A stretch of 6,893 bases of DNA from Prevotella sp. CAG:1092 (GCA_000436915.1 HF993975.1:1-6893); one strand, 5' to 3'; shown: positions 1 through 6,195, counted from the stretch's first letter. Numbers and translations: made by a program. The notes: generated by a model from the sequence alone, not told the origin.

Positions 1-1
1 G

Positions 2-709
2 CACGACACTGCCAGCGCCGTGGCCGCTGTGCCCGCCAAGGACGAAGAGTTTGCCTACCTCAGCAGCGGCACATGGAGCCTCATGGGTATCGAGTCCAAG
101 AAAGCCATCATCAACGACCGCAGCTACGAGCTCAACTTCACCAACGAGGGCGGCGTAGGCGGAACCACACGTTTCCTCAAGAACATCTGCGGCATGTGGC
201 TCTACGAGCGCTGCCGACAGGAATGGTCAGAGCTGCGCCATCTGGGACACCTCGAGCTGCAGAAGGAAGCCTGGGAGATAGAGGACAACGAGAGTTTCAT
301 CTTCCCCGACGACCCCTGCTTCACCAATCCCGACTCCATGGTAGCCACCATACAGCAGTATTGCCGCGACCACGGTATGCCCGTGCCCGAAACCCACGGA
401 CAGATTATCCGCTGCATCTTCGACTCGCTCGCCCGACGCTACAGCGAGGTGCTGGGCTACCTGCGCGAGTTCAGCGAGACCGACATCAAGGTGCTCCACA
501 TCATCGGAGGCGGCTCCAAGAACGACTTCCTCAACCAGCTTACCGCCGACGCTTGCGGCATCACCGTACTGGCAGGCCCACAGGAGGGCACAGCCTTGGG
601 CAACGTGATGCTCCAGGCCAAAGCAGCCGGGGAGGTGGATGACATCTGGCAGATGCGACGCATCATCGCCGACTCGATAGAAATCAAGAAATATGAACCA
701 AAAAAATAA
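2..709 (+). CDS. rhaB: Rhamnulokinase, C-terminal part (5' end outside window)
   Basis: RhaB phosphorylates L-rhamnulose with ATP to L-rhamnulose-1-phosphate in the cytoplasm, the second step of L-rhamnose breakdown. The frame is open from base 2, so the start lies upstream; the GTG at base 20 is internal. About 235 residues remain of a family usually near 480-490. The first residues read HDTASAVAAVPA, the rhamnulokinase signature whose Asp is the proposed catalytic base in E. coli RhaB. It is followed by YLSSGTWSLMG (bases 56-88) and, near bases 500-610, by GGGSKNDFLNQLTADACGI and GTALGN, the nucleotide-binding signatures of the FGGY kinase C-terminal domain. The gene stops at TAA 707-709, and rhaA starts 7 bases later, so the two are surely cotranscribed. 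Codons are GC-rich like those of rhaA. No frameshift or missing motif is seen. Confidence 0.96.
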   Translation, partial: HDTASAVAAVPAKDEEFAYLSSGTWSLMGIESKKAIINDRSYELNFTNEGGVGGTTRFLKNICGMWLYERCRQEWSELRHLGHLELQKEAWEIEDNESFIFPDDPCFTNPDSMVATIQQYCRDHGMPVPETHGQIIRCIFDSLARRYSEVLGYLREFSETDIKVLHIIGGGSKNDFLNQLTADACGITVLAGPQEGTALGNVMLQAKAAGEVDDIWQMRRIIADSIEIKKYEPKK

Positions 710-716
710 CAAAATC

Positions 717-1967
717 ATGAAAGTAGAAACCATTGAACAGAACTATGCCGTCGCCAAGGCGCGTTACGCTGAATTTGGCATAGACACCGACAAAGCCATC
801 GCCGAACTCGAGAAGACCCCTATATCACTTCACTGCTGGCAAGCCGACGATGTGACAGGCTTTGAGAGCAACTCAGCTCTTACCGGTGGCATCCAGGCCA
901 CAGGCAATTACCCCGGCAAGGCACGCAACATCGACGAGCTGCGTCAGGATATAGAGAAAGTACAGACCCTGCTTGCAGGCCACCATCGCCTCAACCTCCA
1001 CGAGATTTACGGAGAGTTCGGCGGCAAGTTTGTAGATCGCGACCAGGTAGAAGTTTCCCACTTCCAGGGATGGATTGACTGGGCAAAGGAGCACAACCTG
1101 AAGCTCGACTTCAACTCCACCAGTTTCTCCCACCCCAAGAGTGGCGACCTCTCGCTGGCCAATCCCGACAAGGCCATCCGCGACTTCTGGATTGAACACA
1201 CCAAGCGCTGCCGCCGCATCGCCGACGCCATGGGTAAGGCACAGGGCGACCCCTGTATCATGAACATCTGGGTTCACGACGGAAGCAAGGACCTCACCGT
1301 AGAGCGCTATCGCTACCGCCAGATTCTCAAAGAGAGCCTCGACGAAATCCTCGCCGAAGACCTGCCCCACATGAAGTCTTGTCTCGAAGCCAAGCTCTTC
1401 GGCATCGGTCTTGAAGCCTACACCGTAGGTTCTCACGACTTCTTCGCAGGCTACTGCTCCAAGAACAACGCCATCTACACTCTCGACACCGGCCACTACG
1501 AGCCCACCGAGAATGTGAGTGACATGGTTTCCAGCCTCCTCCTCTTCGTGCCCGAGCTGATGCTCCACGTGAGCCGCCCCATGCACTGGGATTCCGACCA
1601 CGTGACACTCTTCGACGACAACACCCGCAACCTCTTCACCGAGCTTGTGCGTGCCAACGCCCTCGACCGTGCCCACATCGGCCTCGACTATTTCGATGCA
1701 TCCATCAACCGCATCGGTGCTTACGTCATCGGCGTACGTGCAGCCCAGAAGTCTCTGCTCCAGGCATTCCTTGAGCCGCTTGCCACACTGCGCAAGTACG
1801 AGGACGAAGGCAAGGGCTTCGAGCGTCTCGCCCTCCTCGAGGAGATGAAGACCCTCCCATTCGGCGCCATATTCGACTACTTCAACCTCAAGAACAATGT
1901 GCCTGTAGCCGAGCAGTACATCGCCGAGGTACAGAAGTACGAGCAAGAAGTTCTGTCCAAGAGATAA
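717..1967 (+). CDS. rhaA: L-rhamnose isomerase
   Basis: RhaA interconverts L-rhamnose and L-rhamnulose, the first catabolic step, as a metal-dependent TIM-barrel enzyme in the cytoplasm. The protein has 416 residues, close to the usual 418-419. The N-terminal ISLHCWQADDVTGFE and the C-terminal GLDYFDASINRIGAYVIG are family signatures. The metal and catalytic residues known from E. coli RhaA align at a constant offset of ten: Glu224, Asp257, His260 (LDTGH), His284 (LHVSRP), Asp292 and Asp294 (WDSDH), Asp324. The enzyme therefore looks intact and active. I chose ATG 717 over the in-frame ATG 693 because 693 lies inside the end of rhaB, while 717 gives the N-terminus MKVETIEQNYAVAKARY expected for this family. 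There is no clear Shine-Dalgarno sequence, as is common in Bacteroidetes. A strong terminator follows at 2039-2080, so this is the last gene of the operon. Confidence 0.97.
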   Translation: MKVETIEQNYAVAKARYAEFGIDTDKAIAELEKTPISLHCWQADDVTGFESNSALTGGIQATGNYPGKARNIDELRQDIEKVQTLLAGHHRLNLHEIYGEFGGKFVDRDQVEVSHFQGWIDWAKEHNLKLDFNSTSFSHPKSGDLSLANPDKAIRDFWIEHTKRCRRIADAMGKAQGDPCIMNIWVHDGSKDLTVERYRYRQILKESLDEILAEDLPHMKSCLEAKLFGIGLEAYTVGSHDFFAGYCSKNNAIYTLDTGHYEPTENVSDMVSSLLLFVPELMLHVSRPMHWDSDHVTLFDDNTRNLFTELVRANALDRAHIGLDYFDASINRIGAYVIGVRAAQKSLLQAFLEPLATLRKYEDEGKGFERLALLEEMKTLPFGAIFDYFNLKNNVPVAEQYIAEVQKYEQEVLSKR

Positions 1968-2007
1968 TGCTATATATATAATAAGGTATATAGCGCACTT
2001 ATCACCC

Positions 2008-2026
2008 GCCGCATCATCAGTGCGGC
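2008..2026 (+). other. Short GC-rich hairpin after rhaA
   Basis: GCCGCA (2008-2013) pairs perfectly with TGCGGC (2021-2026) around a seven-base loop. It lacks a T-tail and sits 12 bases before the rhaA terminator stem. It may help protect or terminate the rhaBA transcript, but that is inference. Confidence 0.45.
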
Positions 2027-2038
2027 AACCACTCACTT

Positions 2039-2080
2039 CAGGGTTGCAGGTTCCATTCCCGCAACCCTGTTTCTTTTGTT
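2039..2080 (+). terminator. Intrinsic terminator of the rhaBA operon
   Basis: CAGGGTTGC (2039-2047) pairs without mismatch with GCAACCCTG (2061-2069), giving nine base pairs around a 13-base loop. The T-rich run TTTCTTTTGTT follows directly (2070-2080). It lies 71 bases after the rhaA stop, so the downstream transporter gene is probably a separate transcription unit. Confidence 0.85.
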
Positions 2081-2274
2081 GCCCCCCAAATCGGTCATCA
2101 GACTCCAGCTCATATCCGTGTCGCTTTTGAGCAGATTGACTCAGGGATAGATTGAAGACATGGCAGACTATGTCGAAACACAAACGGAGGGAAGATGCCA
2201 AAAGAGAACTGACTCATGGACAAAGGTTCACCATACTCCATTCTGTATACCCGCCGCCCTATGAGCATTATCCC
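2081..2274. other. Gene-free stretch between rhaA terminator and transporter
   Basis: I see no credible gene here on either strand. The longest local start-to-stop run, from ATG 2160, gives about 33 residues with no recognisable motif and no conserved look. A loose short repeat beginning TGACTCA occurs at 2137 and 2210 but is too weak to interpret. The stretch may contain operator sequence for the transporter gene. Confidence 0.4.
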
Positions 2275-2309
2275 GCCACTTTAGCGTGGCAGCGATAAAA
2301 AATCGCTAA
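2275..2309 (+). promoter_or_regulatory. Two back-to-back hairpins upstream of transporter gene
   Basis: GCCAC (2275-2279) pairs with GTGGC (2286-2290), and immediately afterwards AGCGAT (2291-2296) pairs with ATCGCT (2302-2307). A third pairing, TTAGCG (2281-2286) with CGCTAA (2304-2309), is perfect but excludes both hairpins. The block lies about 30 bases upstream of the promoter-like box at 2337. If that box is the promoter, these are DNA-level palindromes such as operator sites. If transcription starts further upstream, they could form alternative RNA folds. No T-tail follows, so a terminator is unlikely. Confidence 0.4.
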
Positions 2310-2336
2310 GAACAATGTAATTAAAGAACTTTGTAG

Positions 2337-2344
2337 TATTTTTG
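2337..2344 (+). promoter_or_regulatory. Bacteroidetes-type -7 box for transporter gene
   Basis: TATTTTTG followed by C fits the Bacteroidetes primary-sigma -7 consensus TAnnTTTG. It would place the transcription start near 2351 and leave a leader of about 24 bases before ATG 2375. No convincing TTTG -33 box is visible 19-21 bases upstream, so the call rests on one element and its position. Confidence 0.45.
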
Positions 2345-2374
2345 CTGTCCCAAAGGAACAAGAAACAGACCCAA

Positions 2375-3547
2375 ATGATACAGCTAAAAGAAAATCAAGG
2401 TATACCCCGCAACATTCTCCTGATGATGGCCATCATCGCAGGACTCACAGTAGCCAACTGCTACTACAACCAACCGCTGCTCGAACTAATCCGTCACGAC
2501 ATAGGCATTACCGAACAGAGCGCCAACCTCATCACCGTGATTACGCAGATAGGCTATGCGCTTGGCCTATTCTTCCTCATTCCCCTGGGCGACATGTTTT
2601 CACGCAAGAGACTTATCCTCTTCAATATGAGCATCGCTGCCGTGATGGCCATCGTGATGGCTGTGGCACAAAACATGTGGATGCTCTGGGGAGCCTCGTT
2701 GCTGATAGGAGCCTGTTCAGTGATTCCACAGTTCTTCATCCCGATAGCAGGACAGTTTTCTGCACCCAAGAACAAGAGCAGGAATATGGGCGTTGTACTA
2801 TCCGGATTACTGACGGGCATCCTTACTTCACGAGTGATTAGCGGCTACATCGGCGAATGGCTGGGATGGCGCGAGATGTTTATTATCGCCGCCTTCGTGA
2901 TGCTCATCTGCATGGGCGTGATGCTATTGATGATGCCTGATATGAAACGCAACTATGAAGGTACTTATAGAGGTCTAATGAGCACCATGGCAGAGATTAT
3001 CATTCTCCACCCCTCGGTACGCATCTACTCCATCCGTGCCGCCTTTGGTTTCGGCAGCATGATGGCCATATGGTCGTGCCTCGCCTTTCATCTTGCCCAG
3101 CCACCTTTCAGGGCAGGAAGCGACATGGTAGGGATGCTCGGACTCTGCGGCATCATGGGTGCCGTGGCGGCAAGTGGCATAGGCAAACAGGTTCCTAAGT
3201 TCGGCATTCGTAAATTCAGTCTGTTCGGAGCAGGCATGCAGATTATGGCCTGGGGAATAGCCTTGCTCTTCGGCGACACCTACGCAGGGCTCATCGCAGC
3301 CATCATCCTGGTCGACATAGGCTTGCAATGTCAGCAACTCAGTAATCAAAGCGGATGCCTGCAAGAGATTCCGCATGCTTCCAACCGTGCCAACACCATC
3401 TTCATGACCACATATTTTATAGGTGGTTCACTCGGTACATTCTGTGCCGGATATTTATGGAACCGAGCCAACTGGTTAGGCGTATGCATTGTGGGCATTA
3501 CCTTTGCCTTCATATCATTAGCCATCACTCTAAGCAACAGGAAATAG
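2375..3547 (+). CDS. Major facilitator superfamily (MFS) transporter
   Basis: This encodes a 390-residue inner-membrane transporter with about 12 hydrophobic segments, the usual MFS length and topology. The first segment is at residues 13-31 and carries NCYYNQPLL, typical of a YgaY-like group of MFS proteins. The loop after segment 2 has a degenerate motif A, GDMFSRKR at residues 72-79. Segments 1-6 span roughly residues 13-180; a hydrophilic central loop near 180-205 precedes segments 7-12. I chose ATG 2375 because the longer in-frame TTG at 2342 lies inside the promoter-like box, and because the protein then begins with a short polar leader before the first segment. The substrate cannot be read from sequence. 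It lies behind a terminator, so it is not necessarily the rhamnose carrier, and it does not resemble RhaT. Base composition is intermediate between the rha genes and the AT-rich genes downstream. Confidence 0.92.
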   Translation: MIQLKENQGIPRNILLMMAIIAGLTVANCYYNQPLLELIRHDIGITEQSANLITVITQIGYALGLFFLIPLGDMFSRKRLILFNMSIAAVMAIVMAVAQNMWMLWGASLLIGACSVIPQFFIPIAGQFSAPKNKSRNMGVVLSGLLTGILTSRVISGYIGEWLGWREMFIIAAFVMLICMGVMLLMMPDMKRNYEGTYRGLMSTMAEIIILHPSVRIYSIRAAFGFGSMMAIWSCLAFHLAQPPFRAGSDMVGMLGLCGIMGAVAASGIGKQVPKFGIRKFSLFGAGMQIMAWGIALLFGDTYAGLIAAIILVDIGLQCQQLSNQSGCLQEIPHASNRANTIFMTTYFIGGSLGTFCAGYLWNRANWLGVCIVGITFAFISLAITLSNRK

Positions 3548-3632
3548 AGGTTCATCTGTAGCGCCGACAGCCCGTGTTTCCAATGCCAGCGAGCGGAGCT
3601 CAAAAAACATCAAGACAAAGCAGAAGTTACAT
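3548..3632. other. Spacer after transporter gene, nothing recognised
   Basis: The 85 bases after the transporter stop hold no open frame of note and no clear terminator. GAGC-GGA-GCTC occurs before a run of A (about 3592-3608), but the run lies on the wrong side to form a terminator for either strand. Confidence 0.35.
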
Positions 3633-3660
3633 GGTACATATCTTAGCTACGCTGTAAGTG
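3633..3660 (+). repeat. Direct repeat, copy 1 (28 bases)
   Basis: This is the first copy of a 28-base unit beginning GGTACATATC and ending CTGTAAGTG. It matches copy 2 (3671-3698) at 26 of 28 positions; the differences are at unit positions 11 (T/A) and 19 (G/C). The start-to-start distance is 38 bases, and outside the unit the similarity falls away. It lies at the edge between the transporter gene and the AT-rich region. Confidence 0.8.
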
Positions 3661-3670
3661 CCGGTTGTAG

Positions 3671-3698
3671 GGTACATATCATAGCTACCCTGTAAGTG
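3671..3698 (+). repeat. Direct repeat, copy 2 (28 bases)
   Basis: This is the second copy, separated from copy 1 by ten bases. Unlike copy 1, it can form a hairpin with its flank: AGGGTA (3669-3674) pairs with TACCCT (3686-3691). Its ACCCTG (3687-3692) also has an inverted partner CAGGGT at 3715-3720. Tandem protein-binding sites or remnants of an interspersed repeat are both possible. Confidence 0.8.
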
Positions 3699-3733
3699 TT
3701 GCGATTCCCCAGCCCAGGGTTTCTTGTATCATG

Positions 3734-3779
3734 CACTATAGATTTGACATATTGTCTGATGTTTTCGGTCATTATAGTG
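3734..3779. repeat. Inverted repeat CACTATA / TATAGTG
   Basis: CACTATA (3734-3740) has a perfect inverted partner TATAGTG (3773-3779) across a 32-base AT-rich loop. It lies about 75 bases upstream of the promoter-like box at 3852. A seven-base match in AT-rich DNA could be chance, so the functional weight is low. From here to 3851 I see no coding frame. Confidence 0.3.
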
Positions 3780-3851
3780 GCATAATTGGACTAAAAAATC
3801 TGTTTTATGCAACTAACAGCCTATAAAGTATTTATTATCACGGATTTTTTG

Positions 3852-3859
3852 TAACTTTG
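3852..3859 (+). promoter_or_regulatory. Bacteroidetes-type -7 box upstream of structured region
   Basis: TAACTTTG is an exact fit to the TAnnTTTG consensus and is preceded by a T-run. Transcription would start near 3866. A TTTA at 3831-3834 is the only -33 candidate, at slightly short spacing. The box sits just upstream of the densely folded segment 3903-4113 and could drive it alone or with the whole downstream operon. Confidence 0.55.
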
Positions 3860-3988
3860 TGGCGCATTCGCAATCAAAGCGTTTGCAGACATAATGTAAA
3901 TTTGGAAGTGCATTCCATACTTTGTCCGACCCTGTGAAACTTCGACAACTTCACAAACCAATGACGAGGACAAGTAGAGAAGGTGCTC

Positions 3989-4028
3989 CCTTGGATTCGT
4001 ATTATCGTAACCCGATATACGTTCAAGG
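3989..4028 (+). other. Long bulged hairpin arm within the candidate RNA
   Basis: CCTTGGA (3989-3995) pairs with TTCAAGG (4022-4028, one G-T pair). After a two-base bulge, CGTAT (3998-4002) pairs with ATACG (4017-4021). After a one-base bulge, ATCG (4004-4007) pairs with CGAT (4013-4016). The loop is TAACC. Sixteen pairs in 40 bases make this the strongest local fold in the gene-free region and the best single argument for a functional RNA. Confidence 0.7.
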
Positions 4029-4076
4029 TGAGGCTTTATCTATCTTGGTTCGTTATTGGGCAGTCGAAGGCCTCAC

Positions 4077-4113
4077 AGGTGAGCAGGATATGATGAGGTC
4101 TCACTTCTTTTTT
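4077..4113 (+). terminator. Terminator-like stem and T-run
   Basis: AGGTGAG (4077-4083) pairs with CTCACTT (4100-4106), one pair being G-T, around a 16-base loop, and the run TTCTTTTTT spans 4105-4113. The stem is short and its loop large, so it may terminate only partly. It lies 25 bases before the start of the VanZ-like gene and could end the candidate RNA or attenuate read-through into the operon. Confidence 0.4.
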
Positions 4114-4137
4114 GTATAATATTAAAGCAATACGATT

Positions 4138-4575
4138 ATGTTTGGAATATTAAAGTACAATAAATATCAAGTATATACAGAATGGATTGTTGCCACAATT
4201 CTTCTGCTTATAGGTTGTACCATATATTTACTATTTCGTCCACAAAATCTACTGATGTTTAAGATTATAGACGGATTGGGGGGTATGTCAAATGTAGTAT
4301 CTTTGAGAATGTATATTAATCACAATTGTTTTCCTGATTTTATTATATATAGTCTACCTGCAGGTTTATGGACTGCTTCGTATTTAATGATGATGTATCT
4401 TATAACAAAAGGCTATACAAGAAAATCAAGATTGATGTTGGCATTACCACTTCCAATTATAGCTATAGTCCTTGAATTTATGCAACTTTTAGGTTTGTGT
4501 ATAGGCACATTTGATGTATATGATCTCATTTGTTATATTATTCCCCTAATAGTATTTGTAGAATCTATAAAATAA
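4138..4575 (+). CDS. Small VanZ-like membrane protein
   Basis: This encodes a 145-residue integral membrane protein with four hydrophobic segments, at about residues 16-33, 66-89, 99-120 and 128-142. The third segment and the loop after it read E113-x2-Q116, then GTFDVYD at 123-129. This recalls the VanZ-like pattern of a Glu-Gln pair at the end of a helix followed by an Asp-rich turn before the last helix. FPDFIIYSLPAGLW at 65-78 resembles the conserved helix of the same fold. VanZ-like proteins are linked to teicoplanin resistance and envelope traits, but most have no known role, and this match is by eye. It is the first gene of an AT-rich run and sits 25 bases after the T-run of the candidate RNA. 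The next gene follows after 21 bases. There is no clear Shine-Dalgarno sequence. The gene call is firmer than the family call. Confidence 0.8.
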   Translation: MFGILKYNKYQVYTEWIVATILLLIGCTIYLLFRPQNLLMFKIIDGLGGMSNVVSLRMYINHNCFPDFIIYSLPAGLWTASYLMMMYLITKGYTRKSRLMLALPLPIIAIVLEFMQLLGLCIGTFDVYDLICYIIPLIVFVESIK

Positions 4576-4596
4576 ACACTATAAAATCTTATTATT

Positions 4597-5697
4597 ATGA
4601 AGAGACAAGACAATTGGGGTGTGGGAGGCTCTATTTTCCTCACCATAGTATTTGCAGGTATGGCTATTTTTTCATACCAATCAGACCCCTCTGGTAATCC
4701 GATTGCTTTTATACCGGGCATTGGTGTATTGGTAGGGATAGTAATGACAATAAAAGCAGCAAATAAAGCTGCCGATGAAAGTGCAAAAAAAGAACAACAA
4801 GAGAAGTTTTCTAAATCTATTGTCCATGATAGCAGTTTCGGAAATGGAGATCTTAAAATATATTTCGACACAGCAAATAAAAATGCGACAATCTGTGCTA
4901 CTACTGCAACTGGTACCAGCCAAAAAGAAATCGAAGGGTTTGTGATATATAAATCGGTACAGACAGACGAACATTTGGTTGCACTAGATTCTTCACATAA
5001 CAAAATTTTGAGCGTGAAGAACGATAACGGAAATATTGTTTTAAAAGAGTGTTGCATCAACGACGAACTAAAAGTAATGGGAATTGATGTGAAACCATCA
5101 TCTCCAACGATAAAGCCATATAATGACTATGCGTTTATTACTGATGACATTAATGAGTTTATAGCAATTGTGACTCCTGCAAACATTCATGTTCTTCGCT
5201 ATTCTGATATCGTAAGTATCTCATATGAAGAAAATGGCAGTAATGTATTCAATAAGTCGCTTGGGGGAGCCGTTGTCGGTGGACTACTTTTCGGAGGTGT
5301 TGGTGCTATAGTTGGGGGAAATACAGCTAAAGCAACCCAGAATAAAGAGGTTAGACTCATGACGATAAAGATTTTACTAAAAAGTACATCTAATTCAACA
5401 ATTATACTTAATATATATGAAGCAGGCAAAGATGGTTCGGTCTTGGAAACAAAAAATGCTGCAGATCAGATGCTATATGAAGGATTAATGAAAGAAGTAT
5501 CTGGGATAAAGGACATTTTCTCTATCATTATTGATATTGTTGACAAGGACATCGCTATGCAGAAGACTTCCATTAATACGCGTTTACAGTTGAATAATGG
5601 CATTGCAGACGAACTAACAAAATTAGTTAAGCTTAAAGAGTCAGGCTATTTGTCTGAGGAAGAATTTAATATTCAAAAGTCGAGACTTCTCAATTGA
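4597..5697 (+). CDS. Membrane protein with glycine zipper and C-terminal SHOCT domain
   Basis: This 366-residue protein begins with two hydrophobic segments (about 9-27 and 36-52) joined by a short loop, which leaves both ends on the same side, probably the cytoplasm. A lysine- and alanine-rich stretch (53-75) follows. The middle is a beta-rich region with YAFITDDINEFIAIV and IHVLRYSDIVSISYEENG, interrupted by a glycine zipper GGAVVGGLLFGGVGAIVGG at 223-241. This layout is seen in proteins with a bacterial PH-like fold carrying a zipper insertion. Residues 336-366 form a SHOCT domain: ELTKLVKLKESGYLSEEEF and a closing KSRLL. SHOCT is a short helical module near the ends of many membrane and phage-linked proteins and is thought to aid oligomerisation or binding. 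The specific function is unknown. Gaps of 21 and 18 bases to its neighbours suggest one operon. Base composition is AT-rich and unlike the rha genes. Confidence 0.88.
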   Translation: MKRQDNWGVGGSIFLTIVFAGMAIFSYQSDPSGNPIAFIPGIGVLVGIVMTIKAANKAADESAKKEQQEKFSKSIVHDSSFGNGDLKIYFDTANKNATICATTATGTSQKEIEGFVIYKSVQTDEHLVALDSSHNKILSVKNDNGNIVLKECCINDELKVMGIDVKPSSPTIKPYNDYAFITDDINEFIAIVTPANIHVLRYSDIVSISYEENGSNVFNKSLGGAVVGGLLFGGVGAIVGGNTAKATQNKEVRLMTIKILLKSTSNSTIILNIYEAGKDGSVLETKNAADQMLYEGLMKEVSGIKDIFSIIIDIVDKDIAMQKTSINTRLQLNNGIADELTKLVKLKESGYLSEEEFNIQKSRLLN

Positions 5698-5715
5698 CAG
5701 TAAAGACACTATTTA

Positions 5716-6195
5716 ATGAAACAAATAATATCAACCAAAAGATTAAATATGAAATTAACACCTTTTATTATTCTCTCCATTATGCTATTTTCATGTAGTG
5801 GAAATGGAACTAAATCTGAGAAAAATCAAGAAATAACAGACATGGACTCTACTGAGTCAGTTGTAATCGACACAATGGTGACTTCTCCCATAGAAAGTGA
5901 AGAAGAAACAGTAGAGCCGAGAAGAGTAAAAACAAAAGATTCTATTGTGGGTTCATATTATTGCAAAAAAAGTGGCGATACTTATGTCCTCAATGACGAT
6001 TATAGTGGACTATTTCTCCCAAAATCTGGAAGTAGTTGCACTATTGAATGGTACAAAACAGAAAATTCAGTTACTGTTACTTTTACTGGTGAAATGGAGT
6101 TCTTAGGTACACAAAGACTTGACTATAACAAAAGCGGAAAGTTTCTTATAGAAAAATCTGAGATTTATGGCTATTTAAAATACACGAGACAATAA
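5716..6195 (+). CDS. Small lipoprotein of unknown function
   Basis: This encodes a 159-residue secreted protein with a lipoprotein signal: a hydrophobic run PFIILSIML ends in the lipobox LFSC, with the lipidated Cys at residue 27. A second in-frame start, ATG 5749, would give the compact signal MKLTPFIILSIMLFSC and may be the true one. Upstream purines (AAAGA or AAAAGA) fit either start poorly. After the Cys come SGNG and a Lys/Glu/Thr/Ser-rich linker to about residue 75. The +2 to +5 positions lack the acidic residues of the Bacteroidetes surface-export signal, so a periplasm-facing location is likelier. The C-terminal part, from IVGSYYC onward, is beta-rich and recalls small lipocalin-like domains; Cys83 and Cys108 could form a disulfide. 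No family is recognised. It follows the SHOCT gene by 18 bases and precedes a second, broken lipoprotein-like gene. Confidence 0.82.
   Translation: MKQIISTKRLNMKLTPFIILSIMLFSCSGNGTKSEKNQEITDMDSTESVVIDTMVTSPIESEEETVEPRRVKTKDSIVGSYYCKKSGDTYVLNDDYSGLFLPKSGSSCTIEWYKTENSVTVTFTGEMEFLGTQRLDYNKSGKFLIEKSEIYGYLKYTRQ

Larger units (their letters stand above)
3866..4113 (+). ncRNA. Candidate structured RNA or long regulatory leader
   Basis: Between a -7 box and a terminator-like stem, five ordered hairpins cover most of the sequence. (1) TGGAA 3903-3907 with TTCCA 3913-3917. (2) A two-part stem: TAC 3918-3920 plus TTGTCC 3922-3927 with GGACAA 3968-3973 plus GTA 3974-3976, one bulged T, enclosing TGTGAA 3933-3938 with TTCACA 3950-3955. 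(3) A 16-pair arm at 3989-4028 with two small bulges. (4) TGAGGC 4029-4034 with GCCTCA 4070-4075. (5) A terminal stem 4077-4106 before a T-run. That is too much pairing for ordinary spacer. The ends are inferred from the promoter and the T-run. A 65-codon open frame (3922-4119, or 52 codons from ATG 3961) overlaps it but has no ribosome binding site and no recognisable motif. An RNA such as the Bacteroidales-1 type or a cis-acting leader is possible; I cannot assign a family. Confidence 0.5.

Noticed and set aside
73..642. Second + strand open frame of 189 codons within rhaB
   Set aside because: The translation is Arg/His/Pro-rich, typical of an out-of-frame shadow, while the rhaB frame carries clear kinase motifs.
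693..1967. Longer rhaA start at ATG 693
   Set aside because: It would overlap the end of rhaB and add eight Asn/Lys-rich residues atypical of the family N-terminus; ATG 717 fits length and alignment better.
873..2201. Long open frame of about 440 codons on the minus strand
   Set aside because: It lies antisense to rhaA, whose active-site residues are all conserved. Its translation is Val/Glu/Gly-rich with no motif, as expected from the reverse of GC-rich codons.
2137..2223. Loose repeat beginning TGACTCA at 2137 and 2210
   Set aside because: About 11 of 14 positions match with no extension or symmetry, which is within chance for this length.
3592..3608. GAGC-GGA-GCTC followed by a run of A as a terminator
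   Set aside because: The stem is four pairs with a three-base loop, and the run lies on the wrong side to serve as a T-tail for either strand.
3633..3698. CRISPR-like repeat, spacer, repeat
   Set aside because: There are only two copies, the spacer is ten bases, and no further units or cas genes are present.
3922..4119. 65-codon open frame starting at TTG (or 52 codons from ATG 3961)
   Set aside because: There is no ribosome binding site, no motif and no family resemblance, and the whole span is covered by strong hairpins and ends inside a terminator-like T-run. A small protein cannot be fully excluded.
4115..4120. TATAAT as a promoter -10 for the VanZ-like gene
   Set aside because: Bacteroidetes primary sigma factors use TAnnTTTG rather than TATAAT, and the match is unremarkable in AT-rich DNA just after a T-run.
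4533..5060. 175-codon open frame on the minus strand
   Set aside because: It is antisense to the SHOCT-domain gene, which has recognisable domains; the minus-strand translation shows none.
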